Shown here: in pieces, positions 15,994 through 21,065 of the stretch
Position numbering within the stretch: the stretch's first letter is position 1
Layout of the letters: every line of letters begins with the position of its first letter
Virus record (IMG/VR): IMGVR_UViG_3300017786_000186
Span: 1 to 21,065 of that record
Length of the DNA: 21,065 nucleotides
DNA from: a virus
Direction: 5' to 3' (one strand)
The notes under the pieces: model-generated
What the model saw: the letters and a program-made list of their open reading frames with translations, nothing else
Databases searched by the model: none
Told to the model about the DNA's origin: nothing
Translations under genes and position numbers: made by a program

Positions 15994-17196
15994 TTATTTA
16001 TTAGTTATTTTTTTTGTTGTTTTTATTTTTAACCTAGAGCTATCAACACCAGAAATAGCTTTTACTTTAAATCCACCAACATATACATCGCCTTCAGACG
16101 CTGGCGTCCTAGACTCTACATTTATGTTTTTAGATTTTGCAACTACATCTTTAACAGCATCGGCTTTACCTTGCTCATAAAAATGTTTTGCTATAGTATC
16201 TGCATTTTCTGCTGCGTAAATAGCTTTATGATAACCAACATGATCCTTTACACTTCCATCTTCGTTTAAGAACTTCTTAACAAAATGAGATAAGTTTGAT
16301 TGGCTCTTAGCAACTTCCTGAGGGTTTGAAACTCCATATCTAAATCTTTTTTCTCCAACATTAAATTCAAAACCTTTGAATTCATCAGAGAACATTTGAT
16401 TAGTTCGCTTTTCAAAATCAGCATGTTGCTGTGTTGCTACATCTTGCTCTTTGTTATATCTATTGAAAAAGTCCATTGCTTTCTGTTGCTCTTGAGTAAC
16501 GCCCGGTCTCAACTTGATCTCGTCGTAATATTTACTCTTTGTTTGCTCTAGAAAGTTACGTGCTTTGGCAATTTCTTCTTTATAAGCTAGCTTTTTCTTT
16601 TTAATTGCTCGCTCTTCATCCACGTCTTCATCCCAAGAATAATTGTCTTCTAATATAAAGTCAACTTCTTCTCTGTCTAAATGTGGTTTAGTCTGTTTGT
16701 AATATTCTCTAAGTAAAACATCTTCATTAATGTTAGTATAGTCTGCATTTAATCTAACATAATCGTTAATGTCACCGCCTGTTTCTTCCATAAATGAAAC
16801 TAGTTTTTCGATGTTTTCTGGTAAAGGCTTACCTGTTACCTTTTCATCTCTTATAGCTTCTTTTAATTCTTGTTCTACAATTTTAGTTTCTTCTTTAACT
16901 TCTTCTTCAGTTATTTCAGATACTGGACTTACACTTTCTTCGGTAGGTTTTTGTTCTTCGTGTGTTTCTCCCACTTCTTGCAGTCCCAGCTTTTGTTCTT
17001 CTTTCGTCTCATTAGACTGTAGCACAACTTTTTTTGTTTCTGGCTCTTGAACGGCATCTTTTTGTTTTTTACTTAAATCTAATTTTACTGTTTCAGTAGT
17101 TTTATTTAATTTCTTTGGTCTACCTACTTTTTTCTTTAATTTTAAACCTTCTTTACCTTCGTCGGCAGGAGGGCCCTTTTCTACTTGTTTTGACAT
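15994..17196 (-). CDS. Putative scaffolding protein (400 residues)
   Basis: Highly charged and mostly helical, as capsid scaffolds are. Residues 1 to about 110 are Lys/Glu-rich low complexity (GKEGLKLKKKVGRPKKLNKT, later EITEEEVKEETKIVEQELKE). A conserved-looking part follows (LREYYKQTKPHLDREEVDFI; DEERAIKKKKLAYKEEIAKA; FLEQTKSKYYDEIKLRPGVT). The C-terminus is basic (SSRLKIKTTKKITNK), as in scaffolds whose C-terminal helix-turn binds capsid protein. No enzymatic motif. KKVGRPKKLNK near the N-terminus resembles an AT-hook core (GRPKK), so some nucleic-acid contact is possible. Its place between portal and capsid genes is the usual scaffold position (T7 gene 9). The ATG at 17196 carries the repeated 17-base leader. 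Confidence is high that the gene is real, moderate for function. Confidence 0.68.
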   Translation of the reverse strand: MSKQVEKGPPADEGKEGLKLKKKVGRPKKLNKTTETVKLDLSKKQKDAVQEPETKKVVLQSNETKEEQKLGLQEVGETHEEQKPTEESVSPVSEITEEEVKEETKIVEQELKEAIRDEKVTGKPLPENIEKLVSFMEETGGDINDYVRLNADYTNINEDVLLREYYKQTKPHLDREEVDFILEDNYSWDEDVDEERAIKKKKLAYKEEIAKARNFLEQTKSKYYDEIKLRPGVTQEQQKAMDFFNRYNKEQDVATQQHADFEKRTNQMFSDEFKGFEFNVGEKRFRYGVSNPQEVAKSQSNLSHFVKKFLNEDGSVKDHVGYHKAIYAAENADTIAKHFYEQGKADAVKDVVAKSKNINVESRTPASEGDVYVGGFKVKAISGVDSSRLKIKTTKKITNK

Positions 17197-17210
17197 AATA
17201 TAATATAATA
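17194..17210 (-). repeat. 17-base AT-rich sequence covering the start of the scaffold-like gene (copy 2)
   Basis: The minus strand reads TATTATATTATATTATG, ending in the ATG, identical to the copy at 14116-14132. It lies in the 26-base gap after the portal gene. The other starts in the window have different A/T-rich leaders. Confidence 0.5.
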
Positions 17211-17222
17211 GTTAATAAAAAA

Positions 17223-19634
17223 TTATTGTGGAGCAAATTGCTCTAATCCAAATCCACCAAGGTTGTCATTACCTGCGGATTCAAAATTTGTTGGTAATAA
17301 ATCATTTTTCTTTTGATCTATCATTTGACTCTGTTGAGTACCTATAAGTTTAGCTCGTTTATCTTTACGATCTTCTATAAAAGTTTCTTTATTTCTTTCA
17401 GCTTCACCTTTAGCTTGAGTTAACTGTATATTAAAATCAAATTCAATTTGCATTAATTGTCTTTTAATTTCAGCTTCTCTTTCCATACGTTGTATTTCAA
17501 ATTGAGACTTACCTTGTTCAATTGATAAAGTTGTTTGAGCTAAAGCCTCTTGCTTTTGAACTTCTGCCATAGCTGTTCTTTCTGCAGTTTCTGCTTGAGC
17601 TTGTCCTTGAGCAGCTATATTAGCTTGTTGAGCTTCCTGATCTTGTGCTTGCTTTTGTTTTCTTCTTTGTTTTAGTAATTGATTAGCAAGTTTTAAATTA
17701 TTGACTTGTCTAATATCAATTGCGTCTTCTAAGAATATCTGACCACTCTGTAGCGCTACTTGAATATTTTGCTCTAACTGAGCTTTTTCTTCTTCATCAG
17801 GTACTAAGTCTAAAAATATACCAAAGTCATACAAATGTAAGTTATATATATCCTCGAGCGTTCCTACGTTATAAGAACTTATACTAGACTTTAAAGCATC
17901 TCTAGTTAAATCAAATTCTAAGCAATCACCAACTCTAAGTGCGATATTTTCACATGTTCTTAATGTTAAATATAAACTTGCTTGAACTATATGTCTTGTA
18001 GCTGTATTAGAATTAGCAATAGCTAATTTTTGTAACCCAACTAAAGAATCACTAGCAGGTGTGCTTCCATCTCTAGCTTCATTAAGCCCGGTCACATCTC
18101 TTATCATTTGTAAATAATATTGATAAGTCTGTATAAGCCCTTGTATTTTACTCATACCACTAGATGTAGATAATTCTTGTATAGGCACTTTACCAGGGTT
18201 TTGACCACCGTCTTGAGTCATTGACCTACCAATAATACTACCAGTTTGAAAATACATATTTAATGCTTCTTGTGGATTGTAACTTGTTCCACTACCTAAG
18301 TCTATTTCTGCTAAACCATCAGCATCTAAATAAACACCATCAGGTACTATTCTAGACATTACTTGCTGAAGTTTTAGATGCGTTAATTGAATCATATCAG
18401 CAAAACCTGTTATTCTACTAACTAGAGATTCAATTCTGCCTTTATACATTCTAGGAGCACATATGTTATAGTTCATATTGACTTTAACTAAGTTAGATTC
18501 TGGTCTAGTCATATTCTTAGCTAACTCCCATTGTAACAAATTTTCATGTCCTAATATTTTAGCGCCAGAATACAATACTTCAATTGATCTAGACACTCTA
18601 TCAAACTTATCACTGGCTGGTGGATTAAAAGCATCTGTTTTTTCTAAAGCTTTTTCTAAACCAGTAGCTGTTTCTTTTATTTTAAATACTTGTTCGCTAT
18701 AAGTTTTGTATTCAAAGTATAAAACATAAACACTATTGTTGTCATCTCTACCTTGCCAGTCAAACATATAATTACTATTTCCTGGATACTTCTGTATTCT
18801 TTCTAATTCATCTGGTGTTAAATTAGGAAACTCTTGTTTAAGATCTGATAAGCTAATTCTTTTAACTTCACCAACATACCATATGTCTTCAAAATTAGGA
18901 TCTTCAGTATATGAATAAACTAATCTAGCTGGATCAACATAATCAACAGTAATACCTTCAGCTTTGTTAAAGCTTGTTTTAGTGCAACCTATACCTAGTA
19001 TAACTAAATCTTCATTTATTCTTCTTCTAGTTAATTCGTATCTATTTCTATCTAAAGTATTATTTATTAATTCTTCTTCAGCTATCTCTACAGACTGCTT
19101 GTAGTCTAACTGCATGTGTAACTCCAGCTCTTCTTTGTTTTGAGGAAGATCTTCAGGGTTTTCAGTAGAATATAAATTTAAACCTAATGTTTGTTGTATG
19201 TTATCTAAATATTCTTGAGTCTCTATATCTCTTAATATTCTATTAGCGTATTCTGTTCTAGACTTGAGAGACTCAGGATCTTGAGCATAAGCTTTTATTT
19301 CATAAAGCTTTTCAGACATGCCATTAACAACTATATCTACAAACTTAGGTATAACTGGAACTGGTTTCCAGTCTAAGTTTAAATAAGACAAATCACCATT
19401 AATAGCTAATTCATCTTTGTATTTTTGAACAGCTTGTTCTCCTCTAGCGTAAAGTCTTAAGTTCCTAAAATTATTAAAGTTAGTAGAGTATCTATTACCT
19501 AATCCAGTTCTAGTTCCACTAAACCATTCACCCTCTATAGCTTTGCCAACTTGCATGCCATAGTCATAGCTTGATTTTACTTCATCAGGAACAACTTGAT
19601 CTGGAAAAATACTATTACTATCAGTTACAACCAT
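17223..19634 (-). CDS. Portal protein (803 residues)
   Basis: An early helical segment and conserved-looking stretch (WKPVPVIPKFVDIVVNGMSE, about residues 89-108) precede a long stem-like helical insert and the block LVILGIGCTKTSFNKAEGIT followed by VDYVDPARLVYSYTEDPNFE (about 210-250), typical of phage portals ('...G.g..k......g.....v.P..v..d...'). Later MIRDVTGLNEARDGSTPASD matches the portal clip/wing segment 'i.e.TGin...'. From about 653 a 100-residue Gln/Ala/Glu/Lys coiled coil leads into a Gly/Asn-rich tail; such C-terminal barrels extend into the capsid in podovirus portals. About 800 residues matches the crAss-like size class and exceeds T7 gp8. The ATG directly follows the terminase stop (TAA ATG, no gap), supporting translational coupling. 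Confidence 0.85.
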   Translation of the reverse strand: MVVTDSNSIFPDQVVPDEVKSSYDYGMQVGKAIEGEWFSGTRTGLGNRYSTNFNNFRNLRLYARGEQAVQKYKDELAINGDLSYLNLDWKPVPVIPKFVDIVVNGMSEKLYEIKAYAQDPESLKSRTEYANRILRDIETQEYLDNIQQTLGLNLYSTENPEDLPQNKEELELHMQLDYKQSVEIAEEELINNTLDRNRYELTRRRINEDLVILGIGCTKTSFNKAEGITVDYVDPARLVYSYTEDPNFEDIWYVGEVKRISLSDLKQEFPNLTPDELERIQKYPGNSNYMFDWQGRDDNNSVYVLYFEYKTYSEQVFKIKETATGLEKALEKTDAFNPPASDKFDRVSRSIEVLYSGAKILGHENLLQWELAKNMTRPESNLVKVNMNYNICAPRMYKGRIESLVSRITGFADMIQLTHLKLQQVMSRIVPDGVYLDADGLAEIDLGSGTSYNPQEALNMYFQTGSIIGRSMTQDGGQNPGKVPIQELSTSSGMSKIQGLIQTYQYYLQMIRDVTGLNEARDGSTPASDSLVGLQKLAIANSNTATRHIVQASLYLTLRTCENIALRVGDCLEFDLTRDALKSSISSYNVGTLEDIYNLHLYDFGIFLDLVPDEEEKAQLEQNIQVALQSGQIFLEDAIDIRQVNNLKLANQLLKQRRKQKQAQDQEAQQANIAAQGQAQAETAERTAMAEVQKQEALAQTTLSIEQGKSQFEIQRMEREAEIKRQLMQIEFDFNIQLTQAKGEAERNKETFIEDRKDKRAKLIGTQQSQMIDQKKNDLLPTNFESAGNDNLGGFGLEQFAPQ

Positions 19635-21065
19635 TTATTTTATTATTTGTGAAAAACTTCCTTCGTTATTATATCTTTTAATACCTAAATTAACATTTTT
19701 TATGCTTCTATCAGCTACAGGTTTGTATAAATTCTTGTTACAAGCCATTATAGCCAAGCCAGAGCTTATTGAAGCATCATGCTTTGTTCTATTGTTTATG
19801 TTGAACTTAGCCCAGTCTTCTAGGGTTTTTTGGAAATACATATCTCCATATTCGTTTTCTTTTGATCCTACATAAGTTTCTATGTAAGATTCTATTGCAG
19901 CAGCGTGTGCTTGTTTAATATCTTCACTTGAGTTAGGTATTCCACCTATCTCTTTTTCAGTTGTTGAAAGTTTATTCCAAATTTTATCAGGACGATTCAT
20001 TGAAAAACCTCTATAACCTCTTCTTTTTAAATAGTATAAAAACCTAGGTTTATTATTTTCAGCAAGTATAGGCATGCCGTAAAATACCATAGCCATTAGT
20101 ACATCTTCAAAAAATATCTCAGCTGTTTGCGGCCTTGATATATATTCTAAAAAGAAATGATTTGGTGGCACGTCTTCCATTGAAAATTTTGTAAGTCCAT
20201 GTAAAGCTCCGTTAGATCCTTTACCGTCAACTGTACCTGAAATATCGTAACTATCAAGGCCAAAGGCACCAATATGCTCATTGCCAGGACTTTTAACCCC
20301 ATTCTTTAGTATCACTCGATTTTGTAAGTTTTTAGATGGCACCCATGATATTAAAAATCTACCATTATTATTAGGTACGAATATTACAGAGGTATCTTTT
20401 ACACCATTATCCCATTGAAAACTTCCTCTAGTTACACTATTTATATTATTTATTTCTTCATTATAATCTATTTGTTCATAGATTTTAGTTAAATTAAATA
20501 AACTATCTTTTGTTTCATCTCTAAAAGCATGCGCTTCAGTTCTTGGAAACTGCCTATAATATTCGTTTAAACTATCGCTGTCTGACTTGAGTCCTTCGAC
20601 TTCATTTTGCCAATGCTCGATAACTCCTGTTGTAATTTCATAACCATCAGCTCCTTTGACTTTACCTTCTGCTCTAACGAATACAGGTAATCCATAAGTA
20701 TCGATGAATCCTTCGTAGTTCCACTCCATAGGAATGAACAAGCTATAGAGCCCAGAAGATGTTTGTCCGTTTCTATTTCTTTTAGTAACGTCTGAATTGT
20801 AATAAAGTTTTCTAAAGTTTTCTCCACCTTTATCTAAAGCATTTGAAGTTGAGCCCATCATACATTTACCTACAATTCTTGAACCAAGACGCAGTGTAGT
20901 TTTTGTAACTCTCCAGTTGTTTAATATATTATCAGGTCTTTCCCATTTACCACTTTCATCATGAGCTAATAGTTTTAGCTTTTCACCATCATAAGAGTTA
21001 TCACCTGTGTTTTTCCAATCAATAGTTGTATCAAGTCCGTCTAGTTCTCTAAGCTGTTCATTCGA
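19635..21065 (-). CDS. terL: Terminase large subunit (5' end outside window)
   Basis: The frame stays open from the stop at 19635 to the right edge (476 residues visible), so the internal ATG at 20861 is not the start. Visible: hydrophobic strand then acidic pair LKLLAHDESGKW (Asp36-Glu37 of the fragment), a candidate Walker B with catalytic Glu; SRIVGKCMMGSTSNALDKGG, the coupling motif after it; and a nuclease domain with three acidic positions in order: Asp271 in GAFGLDSYDISG, Glu336 in MPILAENNKPRFL, and Asp430 in NRTKHDASISSGLA. These are the RNase H-like metal ligands of terminases. Walker A lies upstream, outside the window. The protein packages phage DNA into the prohead through the portal, whose gene follows with no gap. 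Small terminase subunit not in view. Confidence 0.88.
   Translation of the reverse strand, partial: SNEQLRELDGLDTTIDWKNTGDNSYDGEKLKLLAHDESGKWERPDNILNNWRVTKTTLRLGSRIVGKCMMGSTSNALDKGGENFRKLYYNSDVTKRNRNGQTSSGLYSLFIPMEWNYEGFIDTYGLPVFVRAEGKVKGADGYEITTGVIEHWQNEVEGLKSDSDSLNEYYRQFPRTEAHAFRDETKDSLFNLTKIYEQIDYNEEINNINSVTRGSFQWDNGVKDTSVIFVPNNNGRFLISWVPSKNLQNRVILKNGVKSPGNEHIGAFGLDSYDISGTVDGKGSNGALHGLTKFSMEDVPPNHFFLEYISRPQTAEIFFEDVLMAMVFYGMPILAENNKPRFLYYLKRRGYRGFSMNRPDKIWNKLSTTEKEIGGIPNSSEDIKQAHAAAIESYIETYVGSKENEYGDMYFQKTLEDWAKFNINNRTKHDASISSGLAIMACNKNLYKPVADRSIKNVNLGIKRYNNEGSFSQIIK

Noticed and set aside
16010-16030. T-rich run near the end of the scaffold-like gene as a terminator.
   Set aside because: No GC-rich inverted repeat precedes it on the minus strand and it is coding sequence for a Lys-rich C-terminus.
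14923-18702. Plus-strand open frames at 14923-15144, 16769-17050 and 18478-18702.
   Set aside because: They are antisense to the capsid, scaffold-like and portal genes and have low-complexity Ser/Ala translations.
5009-20827. Alternative minus-strand frames at 5009-5197, 7542-7754 and 20567-20827.
   Set aside because: Each overlaps a well-supported gene in another frame and shows no protein-like pattern.
19635-20861. Terminase as a complete 408-residue gene starting at the double ATG at 20859-20861.
   Set aside because: The frame stays open to the window edge, and the upstream codons encode the candidate Walker B and the first part of the coupling motif, so the true start is outside the window.

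Overview
The window is an AT-rich stretch of a tailed double-stranded DNA bacteriophage (Caudoviricetes), holding most of its head, tail and ejection-protein module. All 14 protein genes lie on the minus strand, so transcription runs from position 21065 towards 1. Genes are packed 0-62 bases apart. I see no tRNA, CRISPR array, insertion sequence, integrase, lysis gene or replication gene, and no gene-free stretch longer than about 62 bases.

Layout in transcription order: terminase large subunit (5' end outside the window), portal, charged scaffold-like protein, major capsid protein, a 90-residue capsid-proximal protein, a terminator, an unrecognised 264-residue protein, a second terminator, two connector/ring-type proteins (244 and 395 residues), two large tail-hub proteins (1160 and 631 residues), a small GNAT-fold protein, then three proteins of rising size (218, 575 and more than 1047 residues) that look like internal virion or ejection proteins. 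The last gene runs off the left edge.

Portal - scaffold - capsid - connectors - tail hub - small GNAT-like protein - three internal proteins matches the order of T7 genes 8 to 16. The terminase placed directly before the portal, the roughly 800-residue portal, the roughly 500-residue capsid protein and the two ring-like proteins are closer to crAss-like phages and relatives. A short-tailed (podovirus) virion is the best inference. No gene start has a recognisable Shine-Dalgarno sequence; leaders are A/T-rich. This fits, but does not prove, a Bacteroidota host such as a marine flavobacterium.

Most worth a second look: the last gene encodes a giant internal-type protein with glycine-rich hydrophobic segments, coiled coils and a metallopeptidase HExxH motif near its visible end; the GNAT-like protein sits where T7 gp13 would be and lacks a clear acetyl-CoA loop; two intrinsic terminators bracket one gene just after the capsid module; and an identical 17-base sequence covers two start codons.
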